DNA of 64,000 nt from the NCBI RefSeq assembly GCF_052216985.1, contig NZ_JBQOUY010000009.1, positions 21,152-85,151 of the forward strand. Direction: 5' to 3'. This document shows, piece by piece, positions 7,826 through 15,714 of the stretch. The notes under the pieces were generated by a model, which worked only from the letters and a program-made list of their open reading frames with translations, was not told the DNA's origin and searched no databases. This DNA comes from Acidaminococcus fermentans_A (lineage in GTDB: Bacteria; Bacillota; Negativicutes; Acidaminococcales; Acidaminococcaceae). Numbering within the stretch: the stretch's first letter is position 1; every line of letters starts with the position of its first letter. Position numbers and translations under genes: made by a program.

Positions 7826-7940
7826 ATTCTCATCTCCCTCACCAAATTATAGTAAATTGCCCTTTTCTTTCCATGACATAGATAAATCAGAAATGAGCTT
7901 ATATTTTCCACTTCTAAATTTATTGGTTTCTGCCAATATT

Positions 7941-8900
7941 TTATTTACTTTGGGTATGATTCTTTCCCTGCCGGGTGGGCACATCCAGGATCAAATCGCT
8001 GGCTTTCCCAGCTCGGAGCAGATAACTGTCCGTGAAATGGCCCAAAAACTCAGCCACATGATGGCTGATCTCCATCAGCTGATCCAGGTCAATGCCCGTG
8101 GCGATCCCCATTTCTTCGCACATATGGACCACATCTTCACTGGATACATTTCCGGCTGCTCCCGGCACAAAGGGGCATCCCCCCGTCCCGGCAAAACTGG
8201 TATCGAACTGGGTGAACCCTTCGCTGAGTCCGGCCAGGATATTGGCGATTCCCAATCCCCGTGTATTGTGGAAATGGAGTCACCAGGCACAATCCGGATA
8301 TTTTTCCTTCACGGTCCGGCAAATATCGGCCACCTGGGAGGGATAGGCCATGCCGGAAGCATCGGACAGACTGATTTCCCGGATGCCCACTTCCCGATAG
8401 GCTTCGATGATCTTGCACACCACACTGACTGGGATTTCCTTGTCCCAGGGAGATCCAAAGGCCATGGAAATGGATCCAGAAATTGCGATCCCGGCATCTT
8501 TTGCCCGTTCCACACAGGCAGCGAAGCGGGCGACGCTTTCAGCGGGGGTGCAATTCAAGTTGGCCAGATTATGGGCAACGGAGGCAGAAACATTGAGCTT
8601 CACCTTTTTGCAGCCACAGGCGATGGCCCGCTCCACCCCTTTCAAGTTGGCAATCAGGGCCCGGTATTCCACCCCTGGTTTTTGATTGATTCCCTGGAAC
8701 ACTGCATCCGTATCTGCCACCTGGGGCACAGCTTTAGGGCTGACGAAGCTCCCCACCTCGATGACCGGGAAGCCAGCAGCCGTCAGCCCATTCACATAGC
8801 TGATCTTTTGTTCCGTGGTCATCATTTTTTTTTCATTTTGGAGCCCATCCCGGAGCCCCACTTCACACAGGCGGATTTGTTTTGGATATGTCAGAGTCAT
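7941..8900 (-). pseudogene. Hydroxymethylglutaryl-CoA lyase-like gene interrupted by an in-frame TGA
   Basis: The frame encodes a full-length HMG-CoA lyase-type aldolase of about 318 residues: LRDGLQNE near the N-terminus, then NVSASVAHNLANLN, SISMAFGSPWD and SLSDASGMAYPSQV, and in the last third LHFHNTRGLGIANILAG and GTGGCPFVPGAAGNVSSEDVV. A single TGA at 8280-8282 falls between CAW and LHFHNTRG. Reading resumes in the same frame without any insertion or deletion, so this is a nonsense change, probably from GGA. It removes the metal-binding HxH strand and the catalytic-loop Cys. ATG 8900 follows AGAAGG; an upstream TTG at 8921 overlaps the preceding stop. Family function is cleavage of HMG-CoA or a similar 3-hydroxyacyl-CoA. 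The remaining 214-codon fragment would be inactive unless TGA is read through. Confidence 0.85.
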
Positions 8901-8917
8901 AGCTACACCTTCTTTTT

Positions 8918-10111
8918 TCAAATAATCTTCTTGTCCTTCAGTTCCTGCAGTTTTTCTTCACTGAGCCCCAGCAGTTTCCCGTATACTTCCTCATTGGCCG
9001 AACCCAGTTTCTGTCCTGGCCACCGGATGCTGCCCGGCGTTTCGCTCAGCACGGGTACGATGCCCGGCATCTTCACATGGCCGAATTCCTCGCAGGGAAC
9101 GTCTACGATATCGTGACGGGCCTGATACTGAGGATCTTCGAAGCAGTCCTTGATGTTGTAAATGGTGGAAATCGGGACACCGGCTTTGCTGCATTTCTCT
9201 TTCAGTTCATCAAAGGTATGGTCCTTGACCCAGGCGGTTACCGCATCCATAATGGGTTTGGGATCTGCCAGGCGATCTTTGGCCAGGGCATATTTGGGCA
9301 GCCATTCCTCTCGTTTTTCCATGGCATCGCAGAGATGCTCGAATACCGGGTTGGTGCTGCAGACGATGATGACATATTTGTTGTCCCCTGTTTCAAAGGT
9401 ACCGATGGGGCAGGAGGCTCCGCTGGGCATGGGACTGCGCTGTCTGATTTTTCCCAGCAGATCATATTCGGCAATCATGGCTTCTTCCATGCGGAAAATC
9501 CCTTCATACAGGCTCACATCGATTTCCTGGGCTTTTCCTTTCAGGACATCCCGATGATACAGGGCCATCATGGTCCCGAAAGCCGCATACAGGCCAGCCA
9601 CATAATCCGCCAGCGCAAAGGGAGGACTTACAGGGGGGCGGTCCGGATATCCCTGCATATAGGTGTAACCGGAAAATGCCTGCAGCGGGGTTCCCAACCC
9701 GGCCAATTTTCTGTAGGGTCCGGTCTGGCCGTAGCCCGTTACATGGGTCACGATGATATCCGGGTTGACTTCCCGCATTTTCTCTACACCGACCCCCCAT
9801 TTTTCAAGGGTCCCTGTCTTGAAATTTTCAATGACCACGTCGCTTTTTTTGACCAGATCCAGGAAAAGCTGTTTCCCTTCTTCGTAGTGGAAATCCAAGG
9901 TCACGCTTTTTTTATTTCTTCCCATACTGGGCCAGCGGATGCTCTTCCCATCCTTCAAAGGCCCCATGGCCCGGAACGCATCTCCCCGTCCCGTCATTTC
10001 CACTTTAATGACTTCTGCCCCAAAATCTGCCAAAAGCCCTGCTGCCCAGGGAGCAGCAATGACCGTGGCAATATCCAGTACCCGCACACCTTCCAGTGCC
10101 TGTTTCTGCAT
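8918..10111 (-). CDS. Class III (CaiB/BaiF) acyl-CoA transferase
   Basis: A 397-residue family III CoA-transferase. Typical blocks are LEGVRVLDIATVIAAPWAAGLLADFGAEVIKVE, NKKSVTLDF and VVIENFKTGTLEKWG, then GYGQTGPY, and FALADYVAGLYAAFG, whose Asp169 matches the catalytic aspartate position of the family. ATG 10111 is chosen because GGAGGAGG precedes it. It is first in an operon with the HMG-CoA-lyase-like pseudogene and the CitMHS carrier. A pathway of uptake, CoA activation and lyase cleavage for a branched dicarboxylate follows by inference. The substrate is not determined by sequence. Confidence 0.9.
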   Translation of the reverse strand: MQKQALEGVRVLDIATVIAAPWAAGLLADFGAEVIKVEMTGRGDAFRAMGPLKDGKSIRWPSMGRNKKSVTLDFHYEEGKQLFLDLVKKSDVVIENFKTGTLEKWGVGVEKMREVNPDIIVTHVTGYGQTGPYRKLAGLGTPLQAFSGYTYMQGYPDRPPVSPPFALADYVAGLYAAFGTMMALYHRDVLKGKAQEIDVSLYEGIFRMEEAMIAEYDLLGKIRQRSPMPSGASCPIGTFETGDNKYVIIVCSTNPVFEHLCDAMEKREEWLPKYALAKDRLADPKPIMDAVTAWVKDHTFDELKEKCSKAGVPISTIYNIKDCFEDPQYQARHDIVDVPCEEFGHVKMPGIVPVLSETPGSIRWPGQKLGSANEEVYGKLLGLSEEKLQELKDKKII

Positions 10112-10156
10112 ATGTCCTCCTCCTTGTTTCATTACCAGATTCCTTATTGTATTCAG

Positions 10157-10186
10157 TAAAATTTGCTGCGCGCTCCGCAAATTTTA
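10157..10186. promoter_or_regulatory. Perfect inverted repeat upstream of the CoA-transferase
   Basis: TAAAATTTGC (10157-10166) and GCAAATTTTA (10177-10186) are perfect 10-base inverted copies with 10 bases between, centred about 60 bases before the ATG. One helical turn between arms suits a dimeric regulator. It could equally be a leader hairpin. The promoter itself is not clear. Confidence 0.5.
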
Positions 10187-10281
10187 TCTTTTTGTTTACA
10201 ATCCTACTATATCCAAATTTACGGCAACTGAAAAGCAATAGTAAATTTAATATTGCAAATTATTTTTGCCATTAGAGGTAT

Positions 10282-10328
10282 AAAAAACGGGGATGTGAAA
10301 AAATGATCCTTCATATTTTCACATCCCC
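10282..10328 (-). terminator. Terminator after the metallophosphoesterase gene
   Basis: GGGGATGTGAAAA (10289-10301) pairs with TTTTCACATCCCC (10316-10328). On the minus strand it is followed by a TTTTTT run, 30 bases past the 10358 stop. Extra T-rich sequence on the other side may make it bidirectional. Confidence 0.8.
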
Positions 10329-10357
10329 ATTTTTTGTTTTCCTCTTAAAAACAGTTT

Positions 10358-11104
10358 TCAATCCAAGATTTTTTCCGGCCGGAAGTCCAAGTAGTCTCCA
10401 GAGACCAGCCGATACCGGATTCCATTGTGGAAACCCAGGATACTGTCCTGGAACTGATTCTTCCCATGGCAGTGGGCATAGATCACCTGCTCCGCCCCAT
10501 ATTTTTCTGCCATCCGGGTAAAGATACTATCCTCTTCCAAGATATTGGTAGGAGGATAATGGAGAAATACCAGGAACTTCCGGTATCCGGCTTCCCGGGC
10601 TTTCCGGAAGGAATCCTCCAGACGGATGGCTTCCCGGCGGACCAGTTTTTGGGCGTGTTTCTCCGCCTCCTGGTCCCAGCTGAGCACTTCCCCCGTATAC
10701 CGGTTGATCAGGAAGGGGCCTTCAAAGGTGAACCCTTTGGTCCCCACCAGGGCGTAATCCTGATAGACGGTAAAGTTGTTCTGGAGGAAGAACAGCTTCC
10801 CCCGGTATGCCTCATTCAGGGCCTCGGTTTTCTGGGCTTCCCAGAACATGTCATGGTTTCCTCGGATGAGGATCTTCTGGCCCGGGAGGCGGGCGATGAA
10901 GTCCAGGTCTTCCCGGCACTGGGCCAGTTTCCGTCCCCAGGAATGGTCCCCCAGGAGTACCAAGGTGTCTTCCGGTTTCATCAGTTCCTGGCAGTTCTTC
11001 CAGATTTTTTCCTCGTGGCGGACCCAGACGGGCCCCATGGCGTCCATGGATTTCTCTGGCCGCTGGAAGGCCAGATGGAGATCTCCCAACGCATAAAGTG
11101 CCAT
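10358..11104 (-). CDS. Calcineurin-like metallophosphoesterase
   Basis: A 248-residue protein with the complete metallophosphoesterase motif set: GDLHL (near residue 8), VLLGDHSWG, GNHDMFW, a late HYPP and HCHG. These supply the two-metal site used for phosphomonoester or diester hydrolysis. It resembles the uncharacterised bacterial group with the same GDLHL start. ATG 11104 follows GGGGGG; an in-frame GTG at 11113 overlaps the Shine-Dalgarno. Substrate unknown; the DUF362 gene upstream on the same strand may be co-transcribed. Confidence 0.85.
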   Translation of the reverse strand: MALYALGDLHLAFQRPEKSMDAMGPVWVRHEEKIWKNCQELMKPEDTLVLLGDHSWGRKLAQCREDLDFIARLPGQKILIRGNHDMFWEAQKTEALNEAYRGKLFFLQNNFTVYQDYALVGTKGFTFEGPFLINRYTGEVLSWDQEAEKHAQKLVRREAIRLEDSFRKAREAGYRKFLVFLHYPPTNILEEDSIFTRMAEKYGAEQVIYAHCHGKNQFQDSILGFHNGIRYRLVSGDYLDFRPEKILD

Positions 11105-11154
11105 CTGTTCCACCCCCCTTGGTGCTATCGTCCAGTGACCAGGCTGCTGCTCCT

Positions 11155-11168
11155 CCGTTATCCGTTAT
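11155..11168. repeat. Two-unit heptamer repeat
   Basis: CCGTTAT occurs twice in direct succession, overlapping the stop codon of the DUF362 gene (TAA at 11165-11167). It has period 7 like the longer intergenic arrays. With two units only it may be chance. Confidence 0.3.
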
Positions 11169-12292
11169 TTCAAGGTAGCCAATTCATACGCTCTAGTCCC
11201 CAGCCCGATCTTTTCCCCGTGTTCCAAAGTTGTGGCCCAATCCACCCGGGGATTGCTGTCCAGGAAATGATCGTGATGGCATTTCCAGTCTTTTTCCGCC
11301 AGATGATCCGCCAGCTGGCTGTTGGGCAGAGGCTGTGCCTTTTGGCAGGCATCGGCACAGGCCTGATCCAATGCGATGGGATCGAAAGAAGCGAACATAC
11401 CGATATTGGGCAGGATGGGCGCATCATTTTCTCCATGGCAGTCGCAGTTGGGAGAAATGTCCATCACCATGTTGATGTAGAAGCAGGGACGACCATGGAC
11501 CACTGCCAGGGCGTATTCCGCCATTTTCCGGTCCAGCAGCTCATTGGCATCCCATTGGACAGTCTCGATGGCGTCGAAGCCGCAGGCCCCGATACAGCGG
11601 CCGCAGCCGGCACATTTTTCCTCGTCGATGTGGGCCTTGTGGTTTTCTCCGTACGTAATGGCATCGCTGCCGCATTCTTTGGCACAGTGACCGCAGCCCC
11701 GGCATTTTTCTTCATCCACTTTGGGTTTTCCGGAAGAATGCTGTTCCATCTTCCCGGCCCGGCTGCCGCAGCCCATACCGATATTCTTCACCGCTCCCCC
11801 GAAGCCCGTGGATTCGTGGCCTTTGAAATGGGCCAGGCTGATGAACACATCTGCATCCATGACGGCACGGCCGATTTTGGCCTTCTGGATGTATTCTCCG
11901 CCGGGAACCGGCACTTCCACTTCGTCGGTACCCCGGAGCCCATCCCCGATGATTACCTGGCACCCGGTAGTAATAGTGTTATAGCCGTTGAGAGCCGCAC
12001 AATCCAGATGGTCCAAAGCATTCTTCCGGCTCCCTGGATATAGGGTGTTGCAGTCGGTGAGGAAGGGTTTGCCGCCCCATTCCTTCACCAGGTCCGCTAC
12101 CGCTTTTACATACTGGGGCCGGATGGTGGCCAGGTTCCCCAATTCCCCGAAATGCATCTTGATAGCCGTGAATTTCCCTTGGAAGTCGATATCTCCCATA
12201 TGGGCCGCCTTACACAGCCGCTGGAGCTTATCCAGGGCACTGGTGCCTACCGGACAGCGAAAATCCGTAAAATATACCTTTGCCTTTTCCAT
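11165..12292 (-). CDS. DUF362 protein with two 4Fe-4S clusters
   Basis: A 375-residue protein. The DUF362 domain occupies about residues 30-190 (MHFGELGNLATIRPQYVKAV, FISLAHFKGHESTGFGGAVKNIGMGCGSRAGK) and resumes C-terminally (PNIGMFASFDPIALDQACADAC). Between them is a double ferredoxin insert, CRGCGHCAKECGSDAI and CAGCGRCIGACGFDAI, each able to bind a 4Fe-4S cluster. The family is common in strict anaerobes, sits in the cytoplasm and has no proven reaction; a redox role is inferred from the clusters. ATG 12292 follows GGGGAG. An unusual repeat-bearing intergenic region separates it from rlmH upstream. Confidence 0.85.
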   Translation of the reverse strand: MEKAKVYFTDFRCPVGTSALDKLQRLCKAAHMGDIDFQGKFTAIKMHFGELGNLATIRPQYVKAVADLVKEWGGKPFLTDCNTLYPGSRKNALDHLDCAALNGYNTITTGCQVIIGDGLRGTDEVEVPVPGGEYIQKAKIGRAVMDADVFISLAHFKGHESTGFGGAVKNIGMGCGSRAGKMEQHSSGKPKVDEEKCRGCGHCAKECGSDAITYGENHKAHIDEEKCAGCGRCIGACGFDAIETVQWDANELLDRKMAEYALAVVHGRPCFYINMVMDISPNCDCHGENDAPILPNIGMFASFDPIALDQACADACQKAQPLPNSQLADHLAEKDWKCHHDHFLDSNPRVDWATTLEHGEKIGLGTRAYELATLK

Positions 12293-12312
12293 GTTTCCAC
12301 TCCCCTTAATTC

Positions 12313-12459
12313 GTCATAAGTCAGACGTCATACGCTTTTGGAAATCAATTTATACCAATTGATTTTGAATTTGCAGCCCTGGTACGACATGGTCTGCTTT
12401 TCTTTCAATCAAAGCCAGCCGTGCTGGCTTCCATCGGCGTATGACCTATGACCTATGAC
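12313..12459. repeat. Inverted pair of heptamer-period arrays enclosing two hairpins (site 2)
   Basis: The left arm (12313-12334) is built of the 7-mers GTCATAA, GTCAGAC, GTCATAC. The right arm (12438-12459) is GTATGAC, CTATGAC, CTATGAC preceded by C. The two 22-base arms are inverted copies matching at 19 of 22 positions. Between them lie a perfect AATCAATT/AATTGATT hairpin (12343-12364) and a perfect AGCCAGC/GCTGGCT hairpin (12413-12429). The element lies between rlmH and the DUF362 gene. No open reading frame is evident inside. It could act as an RNA structure, a terminator or a mobile mini-element; nothing in the sequence decides. Confidence 0.65.
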
Positions 12460-12530
12460 ATCTTTTCCCAAAAAACCGGGCTGGTCCCTCTCGGGTTCCG
12501 CACAGCCTGCAGGTCCCAGTCCGGTCTGTT

Positions 12531-13013
12531 TCAATGATGGTATTTCTCTTTCCGCAGGATCTTGAAGGCCCGGTAGATCTGTTCCAAAAGCAGGATCCGG
12601 ATCATCTGGTGGGTAAAGGTCAGGGGGGAGAAACTCCACCGGAAATCCGCCCGTTTCCGCAGGGCGTCCGTATACCCGAAAGGTCCTCCGATCACAAAGG
12701 TCAGATGGCTGACCCCTCCCACCATCCACTGTCCCATTTTTTCCGCCAGCTGGGGGGAAGAGATTTCCTTCCCCCGCAGATCCAAAAGGACCACAAAGCT
12801 GTGTTCCGGGATCAGTTTCAGGATCCGGTCCGTTTCTTTTTCCAGTACCTGTTCCTTCACCGCCGGTGAGGGATCATCCGGCATCTTCTCCTCCGGGATG
12901 CAGCGGATTTCTAGCTGGCAGTAAGCCCCCAGCCGTTTGGTGAACTCCTGTTCCGCCTCTCGGAGATAATTTTCTTTTAGTTTGCCTGCGCAGGCCAGGG
13001 TGATCCGGATCAT
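12531..13013 (-). CDS. rlmH: 23S rRNA pseudouridine-1915 N3-methyltransferase
   Basis: A 160-residue SPOUT-class methyltransferase that methylates the pseudouridine at 1915 in helix 69 of 23S rRNA on the assembled ribosome. The SAM-binding knot is clear: HLTFVIGGPFGYTDALRKRADFRWSFSPLTFTHQMIRILLLEQIYRAFKILRKEKYHH, including the near-invariant C-terminal HQMxRxxLLEQxYRAxKI and YHH. ATG 13013 overlaps the stop of the upstream HtrA gene by four bases, so the two are translationally coupled. The walJ-htrA-rlmH order is widely conserved in Firmicutes. Confidence 0.97.
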   Translation of the reverse strand: MIRITLACAGKLKENYLREAEQEFTKRLGAYCQLEIRCIPEEKMPDDPSPAVKEQVLEKETDRILKLIPEHSFVVLLDLRGKEISSPQLAEKMGQWMVGGVSHLTFVIGGPFGYTDALRKRADFRWSFSPLTFTHQMIRILLLEQIYRAFKILRKEKYHH

Positions 13014-14143
13014 TGCTGGCTGCTCTTCTGGGGCATTTCTGTCAGGGTCACGATCTTATTGACCTCTTCATCTCCCCGGAGGATGGTCACCGGCACCTGC
13101 TGCCCTACCTGGCATTTGCCCAGCGCTTCCCGGAGGGCAGCTACAGAATCCACCTTAGTACCATTGAACTTAACGATAATATCATTTGGACGGATGCCTC
13201 CACGATATGCAGGACCGTCTTGAAACATCTTTACGACGAACAGCCCTCCTCTCAGGTCCAGATCAAATCCCAGACGCTGTGCCAAGGTTTGATCCAACAG
13301 GCTGACCCCCAGATAGGGACGGACCACCCGTCCTTTTTCCGCCAATTCCTTCAGAATGGGTTTGGCTTCATTGATAGGGATGGCAAAACCGATGCCTTCC
13401 ACCCCGGATGCCGCGATTTTGGCGCTGTTGATGCCGATCACCTGTCCGTCCGCATTCACCAGGGCTCCCCCGGAATTCCCCGGGTTGATGGCCGCGTCGG
13501 TCTGGATCAGCCGGAACCGCCGTTCTCCCATGTCCAGAGAACGGTTCAGGGCACTGATCACCCCCGCGGTGACGCTGCCCCGGAATTCCATGCCCAGAGG
13601 GTTCCCGATGGCAATGGCCGGTTCTCCCACCATCAGGGAATCAGAGTCTCCGAATTCTGCCACAGGCAGATCCCCTTCTGCATCGATTTTCACTACAGCC
13701 AGATCCGTAGAAGGATCCGTTCCCAGCACCTTGCCGGTATAAGTCTTGCCATCCGGCAGGCTCACTACGATTTCCTGGGCGCCAGCCACCACATGGTTAT
13801 TGGTGGCGATGAGTCCGTCTTTGCTGTAAATGACCCCGGAACCACTGCCCTGTTCCACCATCTGGGTCCGGTTGAAATAATCCCGGACCAATGCCTTATT
13901 GGTAATGCCGACTACAGCCGGCCCTACTTTCTTAGCCGCTTTGACAATGGGGGTATTCCGGGCCGCACTCATGCTGGCTTCCGCCTTCTTGGTCTGCTGT
14001 TCCTGGGTAGTCACAGCTGGTTTGGTTTCTGCTTTGCCAGCCGTCTTATTGCTGGCCAGACCGCAGCCTGCGGTCAGAAAGCTGGCACTGAGGGAAAGCG
14101 CCACCAGCGCGCTCAAAGTTTTCTTCGTAATGGTATGTCTCAT
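13010..14143 (-). CDS. htrA: HtrA/DegP-type serine protease, predicted lipoprotein
   Basis: A 377-residue protease for envelope protein quality control. The N-terminus is a signal peptide with a lipobox (FLTAGC, Cys27), so the enzyme is probably lipid-anchored. The catalytic triad reads His117 (ATNNHVVAG), Asp147 (DPSTDLAVVKI) and Ser224 (NPGNSGGALVN). A single C-terminal PDZ domain follows (YLGVSLLDQTLAQRL, GPAYRGGIRPNDIIVKFNG). ATG 14143 has AAGGAGTGAG upstream; codons upstream of it in the frame lie in poor context. It sits between walJ and rlmH in the conserved order. Confidence 0.95.
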   Translation of the reverse strand: MRHTITKKTLSALVALSLSASFLTAGCGLASNKTAGKAETKPAVTTQEQQTKKAEASMSAARNTPIVKAAKKVGPAVVGITNKALVRDYFNRTQMVEQGSGSGVIYSKDGLIATNNHVVAGAQEIVVSLPDGKTYTGKVLGTDPSTDLAVVKIDAEGDLPVAEFGDSDSLMVGEPAIAIGNPLGMEFRGSVTAGVISALNRSLDMGERRFRLIQTDAAINPGNSGGALVNADGQVIGINSAKIAASGVEGIGFAIPINEAKPILKELAEKGRVVRPYLGVSLLDQTLAQRLGFDLDLRGGLFVVKMFQDGPAYRGGIRPNDIIVKFNGTKVDSVAALREALGKCQVGQQVPVTILRGDEEVNKIVTLTEMPQKSSQQ

Positions 14144-14157
14144 AATCTCACTCCTTG

Positions 14158-14943
14158 TCAGCGGACATTGCTGACCATTTCCTGCTGTTGGGCCACATAC
14201 AGCTGGATGCCTCGGGTCCGCGGGCACTCTTGCAGCACCGCCCGTACCGTCTTGTAGGCAACATCCGGTGTATTGTTTTTTTCACTGAGATGGGCTAGGA
14301 ACACTTCGGTCGGCGGTTCTGCCAAGGATGTCAGGAACTGGCCCGCCGTCCGGTTGGACAGATGGCCTTCCTTCCCCAGGATCCGCTTCTGCAGGGCTGG
14401 AGGATATGGTCCATGGCGCAGCATATCCTCATCATGGTTGGCCTCCAGGACCATGACCGATGCCCCTTCTGCCGCCAATTCCACCGTTTTTGTGATGATG
14501 CCGCAGTCCGTCAGGTAAGTGCATTTTTCGTCCCCATGGAAGATTTCATACCCCACGGGATCAGCTGCATCATGGGGGATCCGGAACGGTTCGATCCGCA
14601 GGTTCCCCATACTGCAGCTCCGGGGGATCACCCGCACCTGGGGCCGAGGCAGCATCCGTCTTACAGAAAGCTGGGCCCAGGTCCTTTCATTGGCGAAGAT
14701 CGGGACCGTGCTGTAATGCCGGGCAAACACATCCAGACCGGCAATATGGTCCCGATGTTCATGGGTCAGGAAGACCCCGCTCAGGTCTTCTGGTTCAAGC
14801 CCGCAGTGCCTCAGTCCCTGGACGATCCGCCGGCAGGAAATCCCTGCATCGATCAAGATTGCCGTCTGACCGGCCCGGATCAGGGTAGAATTTCCCTTGC
14901 TTCCGCTGGCCAGTACATCTACTTCAAAATCAGTCATCGTCAT
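14158..14943 (-). CDS. walJ: WalJ/YycJ-type metallo-beta-lactamase fold hydrolase
   Basis: A 261-residue MBL-fold protein. VDVLASGSKGNSTLIRAG at the N-terminus and the metal motif LTHEHRDHIAGLD are diagnostic of the YycJ/WalJ group. Later ligand positions include LEANHDEDML and HLSEKNNT. The family has exonuclease-like folds and has been linked to coordination of cell division with replication in Firmicutes; the chemistry here is inferred. Two ATGs are possible (14943 and 14937); 14943 gives better spacing to GGTG. TATAAT hexamers lie 40-60 bases upstream. It is first in the walJ-htrA-rlmH set, although no walRK genes are present. Confidence 0.85.
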   Translation of the reverse strand: MTMTDFEVDVLASGSKGNSTLIRAGQTAILIDAGISCRRIVQGLRHCGLEPEDLSGVFLTHEHRDHIAGLDVFARHYSTVPIFANERTWAQLSVRRMLPRPQVRVIPRSCSMGNLRIEPFRIPHDAADPVGYEIFHGDEKCTYLTDCGIITKTVELAAEGASVMVLEANHDEDMLRHGPYPPALQKRILGKEGHLSNRTAGQFLTSLAEPPTEVFLAHLSEKNNTPDVAYKTVRAVLQECPRTRGIQLYVAQQQEMVSNVR

Positions 14944-15034
14944 GATAACACCATTCTATACAAAAATGTCGGGGTGTCCTTCCCATACCCCGCTATTATA
15001 CTTACTATTATAGCAAAATCCCTGAAAGAAATGT

Positions 15035-15063
15035 AAAAAAACACCGAACTCTCAAGAGTCCGG
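15035..15063 (-). terminator. Terminator of the PerR-like gene
   Basis: CCGAACTC (15044-15051) pairs with GAGTCCGG (15056-15063), including one G-U. On the minus strand it is followed by TGTTTTTTT, just past the stop at 15082. Confidence 0.8.
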
Positions 15064-15081
15064 CATTTTCCCTTCGGTGGT

Positions 15082-15525
15082 TCAATTTTCTTTAGGCTGG
15101 CAGTCTCCACACAACCCATAGAAATAGAATTGATGACCCTGGACCGTAAAACCCGTTTCCTTTGCCACCTTGTCTTCAATGGCTTTGGCATCCAGATGAG
15201 GTACATCGCAGACCTTGCCGCATTTCATGCAGCGGATATGCGGATGTTCCATCACATTGGCATCATACCGGAAACTGTCCTCCCCGGTATTCAGCACCTG
15301 GATGATATGCAGCTTGCTGAAGATTTCCACGGATTTATAGACCGTTGCAAAGCTCATAGTAGGATATTTTTCCTTCACTTTGTTATAGATCATCTCAGCC
15401 GTGGGATGTTCCGTTGTATGGGCCAGCATATCATAGACAGCCAGTCTCTGAGGCGTAACTTTGCAGCCGTTGTCCCGAAGCAATTTCGCCAATTCTGCAG
15501 CCGTTAACGTAATCAACACCTCCAT
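15082..15525 (-). CDS. perR: PerR-like Fur-family metalloregulator
   Basis: A 147-residue Fur-family repressor with the N-terminal winged helix (CKVTPQRLAVYDML, SFATVYKSVEIF). It has two structural-zinc CxxC pairs (CMKCGK and CGDC). The regulatory metal ligands read as PerR rather than Fur: D, then H at +6 and H at +8 (DANVMEHPH). PerR senses peroxide by iron-catalysed histidine oxidation and controls peroxide defence and iron genes. The start is ambiguous. ATG 15525 has no good Shine-Dalgarno, while GGAGGTG lies inside the reading frame and directly abuts a TTG at 15516. A PerR-like box at the transcription start indicates self-regulation. Confidence 0.85.
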   Translation of the reverse strand: MEVLITLTAAELAKLLRDNGCKVTPQRLAVYDMLAHTTEHPTAEMIYNKVKEKYPTMSFATVYKSVEIFSKLHIIQVLNTGEDSFRYDANVMEHPHIRCMKCGKVCDVPHLDAKAIEDKVAKETGFTVQGHQFYFYGLCGDCQPKEN

Positions 15526-15554
15526 TCTTACCATTTTACAGTTTACCTTTTAGA

Positions 15555-15569
15555 TAATGATTACTATAA
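15555..15569. promoter_or_regulatory. PerR-like operator
   Basis: On the minus strand the 15-mer TTATAGTAATCATTA matches the PerR box TTATAATnATTATAA at 11 of the 14 specified positions. It scores lower against the Fur 7-1-7 motif. It overlaps the predicted transcription start of the PerR-like gene. Confidence 0.6.
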
Positions 15570-15571
15570 TT

Positions 15572-15600
15572 AATATATCCGTTTGAGCAATTTTTGTCAA
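15572..15600 (-). promoter_or_regulatory. Promoter of the PerR-like gene
   Basis: Perfect TTGACA (15595-15600) and TATATT (15572-15577) on the minus strand with 17-base spacing, one of the best promoter matches in the window. A strong promoter under tight repression would explain the operator at the start site. Confidence 0.8.
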
Positions 15601-15714
15601 CTCTTTTTTAGATTTCAAAGTGCCGAATACAGCAATGGTTTGAAGGGTTTCGGTGTTTTTTAAGATTTATTATTAATTTTTCCGTTTCTCTATGAAGGAC
15701 AAATGGATCTGATT

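Noticed and set aside
8280..8282. TGA read as selenocysteine or tryptophan in the HMG-CoA-lyase-like gene
   Set aside because: The family has a small non-catalytic residue here, no SECIS-like hairpin follows, and confirmed genes in the window use TGA as their normal stop.
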